Of a stretch of 64,000 nt of DNA, positions 22,435 through 32,319 are shown one piece after another (within the stretch, counting starts at the first letter, position 1; each line of letters opens with the position of its first letter). The notes beneath the pieces are model-generated. The model saw only the letters and a program-made list of their open reading frames with translations. It had not been told where the DNA came from and made no database searches. A program made the position numbers and the translations under genes. Origin of the DNA: Pyrenula massariospora (Eukaryota; Ascomycota; Eurotiomycetes; Pyrenulales; Pyrenulaceae); NCBI GenBank assembly GCA_021030905.1, contig JAGFMI010000017.1, positions 310,001 to 374,000 on the forward strand, in the 5' to 3' direction.

Positions 22435-24057
22435 AGCTTACCAAAGGCCCAGTAATGATCCATGTACCAGATAGCCACGGAAGTTGCTTATATCTCTACA
22501 AAGCACATCAGATAGCTTACATTGATGTATGATGCTTGCTGGTCGACATCTCGTTATTCGTATTTATAGTACAGGCAGTACCGTTAGCATTTATCATCAA
22601 GCATTCAGGTATTATTTCAACATTATCAAATTTTGAAAAGCCTCACCCCAAACCAGTACCAAATTCTTCTTGTCCAGATAGCAGAAACAATATCTACCGA
22701 CCAGGATTCCAAATCAAAAATTGACTACATTGATAGCGGTATTCATAACAGTCTATAAAATCCTTGATATTGATTATTGTCAAACTTGCTACATATATGA
22801 GCATTATGTCTTCGGCAAAACTGCTGTAAGCCAAATCATTTGAGATAAAATCACCTTTATGGTCGTAATTAAGAAGAAGTAACCCCCCGAAATAGAAATT
22901 CGGTGTGAGCGCCCCCGAAATATGGATTACGAACCGTACCACAGGTATTCCACAAGCGACCCTCACAAGATTCAAGGACCCACCAGTTGAAGCGACTTGA
23001 AACCGCTACAGCATTATCTCACCCTTTCCCCTTCCAACCCCCCTGCGCTACATCAGCCCACCCACCCCCTTCCCCCTCTACTTCCCCACCTCCTCACACC
23101 AACCCACACATCTTCCCCCCCACAACCTCATTTTTCCACCGATCCAGCCTCCTCCAAACCCCCACACCCAGAAGCCCATAACCCCCCCTCTGCCCCAGCG
23201 GATGCTGACACGGACCCTCCATCATCGGCGTCCCCGGCTGCGTCAGCAGCTGAAACAAAGGACAGAAGAGAAAGTGATTTGGTTACGATGGTGGTTCCAT
23301 CGCCGGCGCAGGAACGCACGTGGGTCTCGTCGCAGACTTTTGCAGGCGGAAAAGTCCGCGGGGGAGGAGTCTTCGAGGTCGGGGAGTTTGAGGGCGGGGA
23401 CAGGCCGGGTCTACGGCGGCGGTTATGAGGTGAGGGAGGGGAGTATGGAGATGGAGAGTGTTGGGGATGTCTTGGGGAGGATGTTTATTATAGGGCTCGC
23501 TTGATGGGGGATATGGTACGAAGTGTTGTGCAATTCTGACAATGTCGACTGATAGCAAGAGATTTGGGAAGATCACTAATGGAAAGGTACAGATTTTGCC
23601 GGGAAGGAAGATCCAATGTATGAGAGGAGGTGTTGTAGAGTATGAACGAATATGAACGAATATGAACGAACATGAAGACCCATGGAGAAAGGTGCTTCCA
23701 TTACCGAACGTTTCAAATTCCCGGCAGCGCTCTCCATTAGACTTTAAACCGCGAAAGGTGTTGAATAATGGTCTAATCAGCATTAGGTGCGATGCGAGCA
23801 AAGAAAGCCCACCATACTGGAGTGATCTGTACACTTGAACAAAGGCAATCATGTCGCAGGAAAACTTGGAGGGGATAAAAGCAAGGAAACACCGCTAAGG
23901 AGTAAGTGCCGAGCAAATTCATGGACAAGTTTCAATCGCTGCCATGGACTTGTCGCATCGGCAATTTGCCGTGATTCACAGCATATCGGTGACGGTGCTG
24001 AAGAAGTTTTTGTCTTAAGATACCATCAAGCCCCACAAGCCCGCTCCTCATTTCCGT
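22435..24057. other. intergenic, with C-rich/G-rich block
   Basis: An AT-rich first part (22435-22980) is followed by a strikingly C-rich stretch (about 23010-23190) and then a G-rich stretch (about 23340-23490). A + frame from 22997 to 23428 spans both but is mostly P/S/H then G/E low-complexity sequence, so I do not accept it as a gene. The rest is the 3' flank of RPS8. Confidence 0.45.
23641..23670. repeat. three tandem copies of a 10-bp unit
   Basis: TATGAACGAA is repeated three times exactly, followed by a diverged fourth start (CATGAAG). It lies outside any gene. Confidence 0.9.
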
Positions 24058-24743
24058 CTACTTCCTAATGGCACGTTGGTAGAAAGCCAACTCTTCACCC
24101 TCGAGAATGTATCCATCAACGCGACCGCTCTGACCGGGTCGACTTGACACACACGCATACAACCTCCCAGCTTCAAATTGTCGCTCCAGCGCCGGCTCGA
24201 CCTTGCCCATAGTTGCCAATCGTTCTGCCTGCTTCTTCTCCACACTCTTACTCTTCTTCACCTCCTCTTCTTCTTCTTTGCCTGCCTTCTGCTGACGTCT
24301 CCTTCCAAGATTCTGACCGTAGTGTGCTTCATACCACTGCCTGAAAGGCGCAGCATCGATCTGGACAATGGCAGATTTGGTGAGGGTATTTGTTCGGATG
24401 AGCTCGTTGTTGGAAGGATGGAAGGAGACGACGATGACACGGGTTTTGCGAGCGATTCCTTCGGAGCCCCAAGAGAAATTGCCCGAATCTAGACGTAGAG
24501 CGCGGAATTTCTTGTTCCCACCACGAACACGAACAACATGGATTCGCTTAGCGCCGATACGGGTGTTGGCTGGTTGACGACCTTTCTCGAATGCACTTAG
24601 TCGCGTCAGTATTTATGTTGCTGTTTACAAGATTGGGGGCGCTTCATCAGCAGCAAAGTAATAACATACCGCTTCTTACGGTAGTGGGCTCGCTTTGCTC
24701 CTGTCGCCGACCGCTTGTGGCGAGTATCTCGCGAGATACCCAT
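24058..24743 (-). CDS. RPS8: 40S ribosomal protein S8 (eS8), 203 aa
   Basis: Exon 1 is 24743-24670 (24 codons plus 2 nt) and exon 2 is 24595-24058. The intron of 74 nt has a GTATGT donor and ends CTAAG. The N-terminus '[20 protein letters not shown]' and, across the splice, '[18 protein letters not shown]' are the signature of eukaryotic eS8. '[20 protein letters not shown]' is the long conserved core, and the C-terminus ends in 'RAIRK'. Length matches fungal eS8 (about 200 aa). The protein belongs to the small cytosolic ribosomal subunit and contacts 18S rRNA. An early intron just after the start is usual for fungal ribosomal-protein genes. There are no anomalies. Confidence 0.97.
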
Positions 24744-25309
24744 GATTGCAAGGACTCGATCGAACTAAGAAAGTGCAAGGTCAGTAACCATGATGCAATA
24801 TGTTGCTGTATCGAATGAGGTGCTGTTGCCGGGGTCGTTAAATATTTGGGAGCAGCGCCAAAAGATGAAATAAAAGAGCTTGATTTTCCGGTTGGCATGA
24901 AGAGTGTTGTCACCAGTTTCAGCGCTTGGACGAGACATTGATTGAGCTTACCTGAGTTGTACCAATTCGTAGTCAGAGCAATCGGGGTTGGAAGTTGAGA
25001 CTTTTGATCTATTCCAGCGTTGAAAGTTCGCTGCAGTTCTTGTGGGTGCAGCCCTAAGTGTGATCCAAAACAGGACTAGCGTTCTTCCAATTCCCAAGTG
25101 AGCACGGGCCATCCAAGGCTGCGCAGCCTTGCTACCTCACTCGGCATTAAATTACCTCGATTACTTCGGTGCAGGTGGACAAAAATCAATTGTTCTATCA
25201 TGTCGCAAGACCAGAAATACCAAATGCACGGAGACAAGCATAGATCTCTGTAATCTGCATATGCATCAACCAGCTTAGCCTTCGCAATGTCACTTCCTTC
25301 TCACACCGG
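24744..25309. promoter_or_regulatory. upstream region of RPS8
   Basis: About 570 bp between two minus-strand genes; it must include the RPS8 promoter and the 3' flank of the DUF2470 gene. I can see no named regulatory site with confidence. Confidence 0.4.
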
Positions 25310-25978
25310 CTAATGTGACGCCTTCTTTTCCTCCTCCGTCTTGACCAGACCATCAAACCTCTTGAAAGCGAACACGCCTTCGAAAAAACAGGATATCATC
25401 CATTTCCACCAGAGCCCACTGCCCCTTGCCACACCATGCTTACTCAGCCTCGTCCTCTCCATGAGCGTTGTTTCAACCGTATGAACCACCAGCATAAACA
25501 CAATCACGTACGGTTGCAGAGTGTAACAAAGTTCCTCAAAGCCAGAAAATCTATGCAGGACAAGCTGATGGAGGATTGAATCTTTTGTGAAGTTCCCTCG
25601 CCTCGAGAAAGCTAAAAAGGAAGTAGACACAGCGGCAAAGATTATCATTTGCACAAACGTTGCGGGGGGCACGTATTTGGTGACCACGATGTCTGATCGT
25701 CCTAGAGCCTTGAGCGCGGTAAAGTGCATCTGAATTATTCGTTCTCGAGCTTCAGACCACGTTTTCATAGGCGGGTCAAGAGGGATGTAGAGGCGTCCGG
25801 CTTTGGACTGAAGGATGAGGTGGTTCAATTCGACATCTTCGAGCTTGGCGTCGGTAGCTAGCTTCGAGGGGACCTTGTTGTAGTGTTCAAGAAAGATGCG
25901 AAGGGAATCTTGATGGTCAGCGTTCATGTGACTTATGATGCGCTTCTTCATCGCTGCTGTCTTCTCCGGGTCCGCCAT
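25310..25978 (-). CDS. DUF2470-domain membrane protein (222 aa)
   Basis: Single exon from the ATG at 25978. Residues about 8-90 carry the DUF2470 pattern: 'RIISHMNADHQDSLRIFLEH' at the start, with the family's HMN-DH core, and 'LNHLIL...GRLYIPLDPPM' later. Known DUF2470 domains occur C-terminal to PNPOx-like folds in haem-utilisation proteins and in small fungal proteins. Here the domain is followed by three hydrophobic segments (about 105-125, 155-180 and 195-212), so the protein is predicted to be membrane-anchored with the domain facing the cytosol or organelle matrix. The function of this arrangement is unknown to me. The frame extends upstream to about 26095, but those codons lie in the divergent promoter region. 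Confidence 0.85.
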   Translation of the reverse strand: MADPEKTAAMKKRIISHMNADHQDSLRIFLEHYNKVPSKLATDAKLEDVELNHLILQSKAGRLYIPLDPPMKTWSEARERIIQMHFTALKALGRSDIVVTKYVPPATFVQMIIFAAVSTSFLAFSRRGNFTKDSILHQLVLHRFSGFEELCYTLQPYVIVFMLVVHTVETTLMERTRLSKHGVARGSGLWWKWMISCFFEGVFAFKRFDGLVKTEEEKKASH

Positions 25979-26557
25979 TTTAGGTCTGAAGAGAGTGAGT
26001 GTACGGATAGAGATATTCAACCAGTAGTGTACTGGATACTCGTGAAAGAGGGGCGTGTTAGAAGTTCCAAGAGAACGAAATTGAGCGATTATCAAAGTTC
26101 TTGATCACGCATTGAAAGCAACCCTCGGGCCGTGACGGGCGCACGGACCAATCATACCTTTTCGGCTTAGGTTAGGAATTTCCGTGGGTCTGCGCCATTT
26201 TTGGCCAATCATAACAATATCGTAAAGGGACCTTTGCCTGAACCCGTTTCCAGAGCTGAGAAACAGGAAGATTGAAAGTCATAAGTGTCTACCTAGTAGG
26301 CGAAGCCTTTAGAAAATCCCTCACTCTTATGTTCGAAACCAATGATCCCGAGAGACTCCTTCCAACCAGACTTTAACCCCTGCCGCCACTGATGCTTCGC
26401 TGGTGCCGCCTACTGCAAATGGAAGTCGTTCATTGAAGTGAGTCAGAAGAGAGAGCTACAAGTATCTCTATCCGACTGTGTTTCTTATCCTTCTATCGCT
26501 CGATCAGTCTGTCGGTCTCTCGCAATAAGTTTGCTTTATCTACGTTATTTTTTCCAA
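25979..26557. promoter_or_regulatory. divergent promoter region
   Basis: About 580 bp between divergent starts at 25978 (-) and 26558 (+). It presumably drives both genes. A pyrimidine-rich tract lies just before 26558. No other element can be named. Confidence 0.45.
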
Positions 26558-28027
26558 ATGCCTTCGTCTCAACTTCAAGCCAATGGCACTGAAGCCTTTG
26601 ATACATTGACCTTATCTCTAAAAGATGCCCAAGACAAATACACGTCCATACACCCCAAATCTCTTGCAGCCCATAACGCTGCGTGCGGACATCTCCCAGG
26701 CGGAAACACCCGCACCGTTCTCCATACCTCCCCATTTCCCCTGACTATCTCCCATGCCAAATCCTGCCACCTCACGACTCTCGACAATCATACCTATACC
26801 GACTTCCTCGGCGAGTATACCGCTGGGATCTATGGCCACTCCCACCCGACGATCCGCCAAGCCATCGACTCCGCCCTCGACAAGGGCTGGAATTATGGCG
26901 CTCACTGTGTTGCCCAGGCGGAACTAGCTGGCCTAATCTGTGAGCGATTCCCCGCAATGGAGAAGGTGCGCTTCGTAAACTCAGGCACCGAAGCCAACAT
27001 GATGGCCCTCGCCACCGCCGTAGCCTACACGGGCCGCACCAAAATCCTCCTCTTCGAAAAAGGCTACCACGGGAGCACCATCTCCGGCCGCAACCGCACG
27101 GCAACGTCCATCAACCTCCTCTTCGAAAAAGGCTACCACGGGAGCACCATCTCCGGCCGCAACCGCACGGCAACGTCCATCAACCTCCCCCACGACTTCG
27201 TCCTAGCGCCCTACAACGACATCCCCTCCACCAGCGCGATCCTCGACGCCCTGCCCGCGGACTCCCTCGCCGCCATCCTCGTCGAGCCCATGCTCGGCTC
27301 CGGCGGCTGCTATCCAGCCAACCCCGCGTTCCTGGCCTTCCTCCGCGAGGCTGCGAGCGCTCGCGGCGCGCTGCTCGTACTCGACGAGGTCATGACCAGC
27401 CGGCTGGGGTACCGCGGCCTCGGCGCCGCGCTGGAGATCAGGCCCGACCTCATGACGCTGGGCAAATGGGTCGGGGGCGGGATGTCGTTCGGCGCGTTTG
27501 GCGGCAGGGATGGGATCATGCGGCTGTATGATCCGCGGGAGGGGAGGCTGGAGCATCCGGGGACGTTTAATAACAATGTGCTTAGCATAGGCGCTGGGGT
27601 TGCGGGGTTGCGGTTGCTGACAAGGGAAGTTATTGGGGACTTGAATGCGGTGGGCGAGGAGCTTAAGAAGGGGGTTGCAGAGACGCTGGAGGAGTTTGGG
27701 ATCACACGAGGATGTCGGATTCCTGTTGTGCCTGAGAGCGGTGGGGTTAAGAATCAACTGGACGAAGGGCAGAGACCGAAAATGTACGTCACCGGTCTCG
27801 GAAGTCTGCTGAGTATTCATTTCTCCGGGAAGGACAAAGACGCGCTGCAGGGTCTGTTCTGGCACCATATGCTAGATAGCGGGATCTATCTCGCGCCTAG
27901 GGGCTTTATCGCGCTCAGCATTGAGATTAGGAGGAAGGACGTGGCGCACTTTGTCCAGGCTGTGAGGGCGTTTTGCGAACGCTGGATCAACGCTCTGCAA
28001 CCTCTGGCAAACGGTGGGACTGCTTGA
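26558..28027 (+). CDS. class III PLP-dependent aminotransferase, glutamate-1-semialdehyde aminomutase-like (489 aa)
   Basis: Single exon. Conserved elements in order: 'HLPGGNTRTVL' near the N-terminus, 'DFLGEYTAGIYGHSHP', 'VRFVNSGTEANMMALATA' (phosphate-binding region), 'FEKGYHGS', 'LLVLDEVMTSRLGYRG' with the Asp that contacts the pyridine nitrogen, 'LMTLGKWVGGGMSFGAFGG' with the Schiff-base Lys, and 'HPGTFNNNVLS'. This is the GSA-aminomutase-like branch of class III aminotransferases; fungi do not make haem through GSA, so an amino- or keto-acid transaminase role is likelier, possibly in secondary metabolism. Oddity: residues around 'LLFEKGYHGST' occur twice in tandem, an exact 23-residue duplication (see repeat). 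The family has one copy, so this lengthens the loop near the cofactor. Base composition flips from C-rich to G-rich near 27420. Confidence 0.93.
   Translation: MPSSQLQANGTEAFDTLTLSLKDAQDKYTSIHPKSLAAHNAACGHLPGGNTRTVLHTSPFPLTISHAKSCHLTTLDNHTYTDFLGEYTAGIYGHSHPTIRQAIDSALDKGWNYGAHCVAQAELAGLICERFPAMEKVRFVNSGTEANMMALATAVAYTGRTKILLFEKGYHGSTISGRNRTATSINLLFEKGYHGSTISGRNRTATSINLPHDFVLAPYNDIPSTSAILDALPADSLAAILVEPMLGSGGCYPANPAFLAFLREAASARGALLVLDEVMTSRLGYRGLGAALEIRPDLMTLGKWVGGGMSFGAFGGRDGIMRLYDPREGRLEHPGTFNNNVLSIGAGVAGLRLLTREVIGDLNAVGEELKKGVAETLEEFGITRGCRIPVVPESGGVKNQLDEGQRPKMYVTGLGSLLSIHFSGKDKDALQGLFWHHMLDSGIYLAPRGFIALSIEIRRKDVAHFVQAVRAFCERWINALQPLANGGTA
27046..27188. repeat. exact 69-bp tandem duplication inside the aminotransferase gene
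   Basis: Unit 1 is 27046-27114 and unit 2 is 27115-27183, identical base for base, with five further bases matching the start of a third copy. 69 is divisible by three, so the reading frame continues. The identity suggests a very recent event or an assembly artefact. Confidence 0.97.
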
Positions 28028-28305
28028 TATGCACAGTAAAATTCTCGAGGCGAGGGAGTGAGTAAGGATGGCTTGTCCAGATCGGGTCCGAAGCGTCCGC
28101 CCTTCGTCGGAAAAGCTTTGGAAGGAAGGAGAACAAGAAATCCTTAAATCGATGCTATACCCAAGATTTTGTTCTATAGCACAATATCAAAATAGCAAAT
28201 CCATGCCCCCTAGAATCGAAAACCTTTACTTCCTACGCTTCTCCAAACAAGCCCCTCAAACTTTCCCAACCAAGCACCTTAGCGCCAATCACCCCTTGCC
28301 CCACC

Positions 28306-29302
28306 TCAACACTTCCCTCCCCCCGTAACATTATAATACATCACGATCTTCTGAATCTTCATCACCGCATCCTGCTTCGGCGGCCCCACCGAGAAACCCG
28401 GATCCCCATTACTAAACCCCCTAATCAGCACATCTCTCCCAACTCACCACAAAAAGGTAAACATCCAAAACAAAACTCACCTCCAGTTATTCCACAACCA
28501 CGCCCCGCCAACATCCGGCACATTCCCCGTCAACCCCCCCTTCCTCCCGCTCTCCACCCCATCCACAAAGAACCGCGTGCTCCCCTTCGTCCAGTCCAGC
28601 CGGTACTCGTGCGCCTTGGTCCCGACGTCCGCGGGGGCGGGGACGGCCTGCGTCGTGGGCGGGGTGCCGGGGGTGCGGGCCTGGTTGGTGTACTGGAGCA
28701 GGAGCTGGTTGTTGGGCCCGTTGGACTTGGAGGCGGGGTCGGAGCAGAATTCTATGTCGGATTCGCGGGTGTCGGAGTGGTAGAGGAAGGCGGCTTTTTG
28801 TAACGGTTGATCGTGTCAGTATTCAAGGGGTGTTTAAAAGGAAAGAACGACTAGTTAAGGCGGTTAGGCGGGGCTCACCATTGACCACGCCCGGCACCTT
28901 GGTAAAGATCGCCGTCGTCCGCACGCTCGCGTACAGGATATTCGTAGCGGCGGTCTGCACCTCGGCGACGCTCAGCACGCTGCCGGGGCAGGGGCCCTGG
29001 CCGCCGGGGACGATGAGGTTGAGGAAGCCGTCGGAGACGCGCACATTGTTTGCGGACTGCTGTTGCTTGCAGGGTGAGCTGTTGATGAGATCCGCGTTGG
29101 CGTGGAGGCCGGCGGGGAGGGTTGTACCGCTGAAGGTGTAGGTTGCGGTGTTGGTAAAGAGGCCGGTGCCGGGGACGGAGTAGCAGTTGCCGACTTTGGT
29201 GACGGGGTCGGAGGCACGGTCGGAGAGGGGGGATTGGGCGGCTGGGGTGGCGGTTGAGAGGAGGGGGAGGAGGGAGAGGATGAGAGAGGAAGCAAGAGGC
29301 AT
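28306..29302 (-). CDS. secreted glycoside hydrolase family 16-type beta-glucanase (283 aa, three exons)
   Basis: Exons 29302-28879, 28793-28481 and 28420-28306 join in frame; donors GTGAGC and GTGAGT, acceptors AAG and TAG, with a CTGAT branch in the second intron. Signal peptide 'MPLASSLILSLLPLLSTATP'. The catalytic GH16 signature ExDxE appears as E152-S-D154-I-E156, in 'HSDTRESDIEF'. Downstream, 'HEYRLDWTKGSTRFFVDG' is the usual strand after the active site, then 'WLWNNWR' and 'GPPKQDAVMKIQKIVMYYN' at the C-terminus. The clan B jelly-roll enzymes act on beta-1,3(4)-glucans in the wall or medium. This one resembles the fungal licheninase/endoglucanase-like subfamily; substrate is not determined. 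The gene has the C-rich to G-rich composition flip near 28600. Length is typical. Confidence 0.88.
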
Positions 29303-30462
29303 TGCTTGGGTATGTACAGTAGTAAATTTAAAAGAGCGGATCAATATTAGCAGAGATATAGATTGATACGGCGAAACATGCGCTGCATTGAGAAAACAAG
29401 CACAGGAACAAGCAACTTTACATAGAATAAGGACGAAGCCTTGGAAGGCAGTCTGGTAGATTATAAACGCTGTGCCTGCTGATCATTGTTTCAAACGGCA
29501 CGTTGCACAGCAGAGATATGAGAGCCACTAGGACCTAAGAGGTTCGTATGGATTACCTCTTGCCTTATTTTGTGGAGGATTTGGAGGGCTTTTCTGGGGG
29601 TTTTAGGCTAGGTGGAAGGTAGGGATGCACAAAGGCAACCGTGCGAATCCACCCATGATGACGATCCAAAGGAACAGGGATAATCTTTCCGCTCCACACG
29701 TCAAAACATCAATGACATGTAAGCGGAAAGGGGGCCACGTTCGTCCAGTGACATTTACATCTTGTTCGTGGAATGTCAAATTTGATTAGGGTCTACGGGA
29801 GTGCCAATATCCGACCGAAACTGAATTGTGAAGCCGCTGCTCCCGCAAAGCGCATAAGCAAAGAGTGTATGTACACGGCGTTTCTTACCGGTTCTGGGAG
29901 CAAGGGACGATTTGAAACAACTCGGCAGGGGACAGCTCCGATTCGATCAGTAATAAAGGAAACCTTCAGATCTGCTGTGGGGTCCGAACAGGGAAAAGTA
30001 TGCAACGTCGACATGCTGATCAGACGAACGACGAAGAGAAAGGAGATCAAATCAGGCCGATGCATAAGATTCACACACGCGCGCGCACACACACGACAGG
30101 TATTGATCTTATCTCGGCGAGCCCGATGACACAACAACCTCTGCCACAAATCTTATGGACCACATCTATCAAGCTGTCCGGAATACCTCGGTAAGCCTCG
30201 CAATAGATTATTTACCACCGTGTTACCGTTATTTTACGGTCAACTGGCTAAGCCCTGTTCATACCGCGGATAATTCGTTTTGCCCGGCGCATTGCGGCTG
30301 AAAGAAGCGATCAGGCGGCTTGCACTTTCACTGTGAAACTCCAAAGTTTTTCGTTTCGGGATAACATTGTTAAGCAAGACGCAGGCGTATCCAGTTACAC
30401 TGACTGAATGGTCCGTGCGCTAAGACTTCGCTGGTTCACGTCCATGTTGACCTTGCCTTCTG
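29303..30462. other. intergenic between divergent GH16 and HET genes
   Basis: About 1.16 kb holding two promoters. Short frames at 29773-30194 on both strands have no motif. A dinucleotide tract is annotated separately. Confidence 0.5.
30072..30094. repeat. CA/CG alternating purine-pyrimidine tract
   Basis: An uninterrupted run of CA and CG dinucleotides, the sort of sequence that can adopt Z-DNA. It lies in the promoter interval of the HET gene. Confidence 0.85.
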
Positions 30463-32319
30463 ATGGATTTACGCTCTGGCAGACGTCTTCACCGCCGTCA
30501 TTCACCGCTTTATCAAAGTCTTCCTATAGATAACATTCGCTTGTTGACCGTAAGCATCGTCAACGGCACTGCGGCATGGGAATTAGACACTTTCGAGAAG
30601 CTCTGGGCACCCGAATACAACGCACTGTCTTATTGCTGGGGAGAAGATGTTAAAACGTCAAGTATCATTTGTAATGGACAGATCATCAATGTTACCGTTT
30701 CTCTTTTCGGTGCGCTGCAGGCTATCTCTCAACGTGAGCAGCAAAGGCAGCGACCGCTTTGGGTAGACGCTCTCTGCCTCAATCAGGATGATGAGAGTGA
30801 GAAAGCAGTGCATGTCTTACAAATGTACACGATCTACTCCAATGCCAGCCAGGTTCTCGTATGGCTCGGAGACGGTGACAGAGAGAGCTCTCAGGCGATT
30901 GTACACATGAGAGAGATCTTGGACAAAATAAATTCGCACGATTTGCGAGATATGAGGCAATCCCTATTGGAGAGGACCATTAAGCTTGGTCTACCTAGGC
31001 CTAATCACCAGATATGGCATTCGATTGGCAGGGTGCTACATCGACCATGGTTTTCGCGTCTCTGGCCGCTCCAGGAGGTAGCATTCGCAAAAGATATCTT
31101 GTTCATGTGCGGGAAAGCAACTACTGACTGGCCAACCGTTCGAAATTTTGTTCTTCAAGTGCAGAAAGCAGGATTGATCTATGGCGGAGTAATGTCGTAT
31201 GAAGTGCCTTGGAAGACAAGTCAGATCTGGTGGTTCGTCCGGGAAGTCAATTTCCTGCGGACAATGATAAGTCGAGGTAACGAAGCTTATGCGCACCCGG
31301 TAAAGCTTCTCAGAATTGCTCGTACAAAATCTTGTAATGAGCCAGTTGATCGCATATGGGCAATGCTAGGTTTCATGGACCCTCCTCTGCGTAGAACCAT
31401 TTTTGAAAAAGGGCTCGTCAACTATTCCGAGTCGGGGAAATACAATTTTTGGAGATCCTATGTTGAGGTAGCAAGAATCATATTGCTCGAGCACGATCGC
31501 GAAATGACGTTACTCTCTTCTGCGGGACCTCATCCGGAGGTGCCGTACCTTCCTAGTTGGTGTCCAAACTGGCATTCTAAAGAAGGCAACCCTTTTACTG
31601 GTCCCAGCCAAAATACTAGAAGGTTCACTGCTGGACTTCCCTTCCCAAACTTTGTTCGGTGCCCGTCACTCGACTTCGACAAAGATTTAAAAGTGCTTCG
31701 AACTCCCGGATTTGGCGTGGATACAGTCATAAATATGACCGCTCAAGACTGGACTTTTAGCTCTGTCACCAAGCTACAGCGAGGATCGCAAGGTTTTGCT
31801 GCTAGGATCTTGGAATGGGACAATCAGTGTCAGAGACTTTCCGAGGAAACCATCGGTGGTTCCTCCTCGCGATTACAAACATACCTGCGAACAGTCGTTG
31901 GTGACAAGATGGTGGGAGGCTTGTCAATCGATAATATTCAGGAACAGCATTTGAATTGGAGAGACCGTATGGAGAATCTTGTTACAGGTGCAGACCGAAA
32001 GATTATGAAACAGGAGTGGGCTGCCTGCCAACCCTTTTTCGACGCGATGCAAGCAGCATGCATGGGGCGGAAATTCTTCACCACGGAAAAGGGTCGCATT
32101 GGATTAGGTCCTCCGCATCTAATACTAGGAGACAAGATCTACGTCCTGCTTGGAGCGAGACCGGTATTCATCCTGCGTCCGTGTGACGCAGATACGCGAG
32201 AAGAACCGTCATCCATCAAATATAGTTTGGTCGGCGACGCCTACGTTCACGGGCTTATGTACGGCGAGATCTTCGATTCGCCAGACAGAGGTTCGGATGA
32301 AGTTGTGAATATATGCTGA
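30463..32319 (+). CDS. HET-domain (heterokaryon incompatibility) protein, 618 aa
   Basis: Single exon. The HET domain occupies about residues 20-185: the opening 'IRLLTVSIVNG', then 'YNALSYCWGED' (block 1), 'LFGALQAI', 'LWVDALCLNQDDESEK' (block 2), 'QMYTIYSNASQVLVWLGDGD' and, further on, 'FSRLWPLQEVAFAKD' (block 3). Residues beyond about 250 contain 'DRIWAMLGF' and 'YLPSWCPNW', typical of the helical C-terminal half of large fungal HET proteins. The C-terminal ~110 residues carry 'FFTTEKGRIGLGPPH' and 'ILRPCD', also usual for this architecture. HET proteins trigger programmed cell death on non-self recognition after hyphal fusion; partner unknown. The frame is intact, unlike two HET remnants at 46.3-47.4 and 50.9-51.7 kb. 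Confidence 0.93.
   Translation: MDLRSGRRLHRRHSPLYQSLPIDNIRLLTVSIVNGTAAWELDTFEKLWAPEYNALSYCWGEDVKTSSIICNGQIINVTVSLFGALQAISQREQQRQRPLWVDALCLNQDDESEKAVHVLQMYTIYSNASQVLVWLGDGDRESSQAIVHMREILDKINSHDLRDMRQSLLERTIKLGLPRPNHQIWHSIGRVLHRPWFSRLWPLQEVAFAKDILFMCGKATTDWPTVRNFVLQVQKAGLIYGGVMSYEVPWKTSQIWWFVREVNFLRTMISRGNEAYAHPVKLLRIARTKSCNEPVDRIWAMLGFMDPPLRRTIFEKGLVNYSESGKYNFWRSYVEVARIILLEHDREMTLLSSAGPHPEVPYLPSWCPNWHSKEGNPFTGPSQNTRRFTAGLPFPNFVRCPSLDFDKDLKVLRTPGFGVDTVINMTAQDWTFSSVTKLQRGSQGFAARILEWDNQCQRLSEETIGGSSSRLQTYLRTVVGDKMVGGLSIDNIQEQHLNWRDRMENLVTGADRKIMKQEWAACQPFFDAMQAACMGRKFFTTEKGRIGLGPPHLILGDKIYVLLGARPVFILRPCDADTREEPSSIKYSLVGDAYVHGLMYGEIFDSPDRGSDEVVNIC

Noticed and set aside
22997-23428. 143-codon + frame, proline/histidine-rich then glycine-rich
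   Set aside because: It mirrors the C-rich/G-rich composition of the DNA and lacks any family pattern; treated as non-coding.
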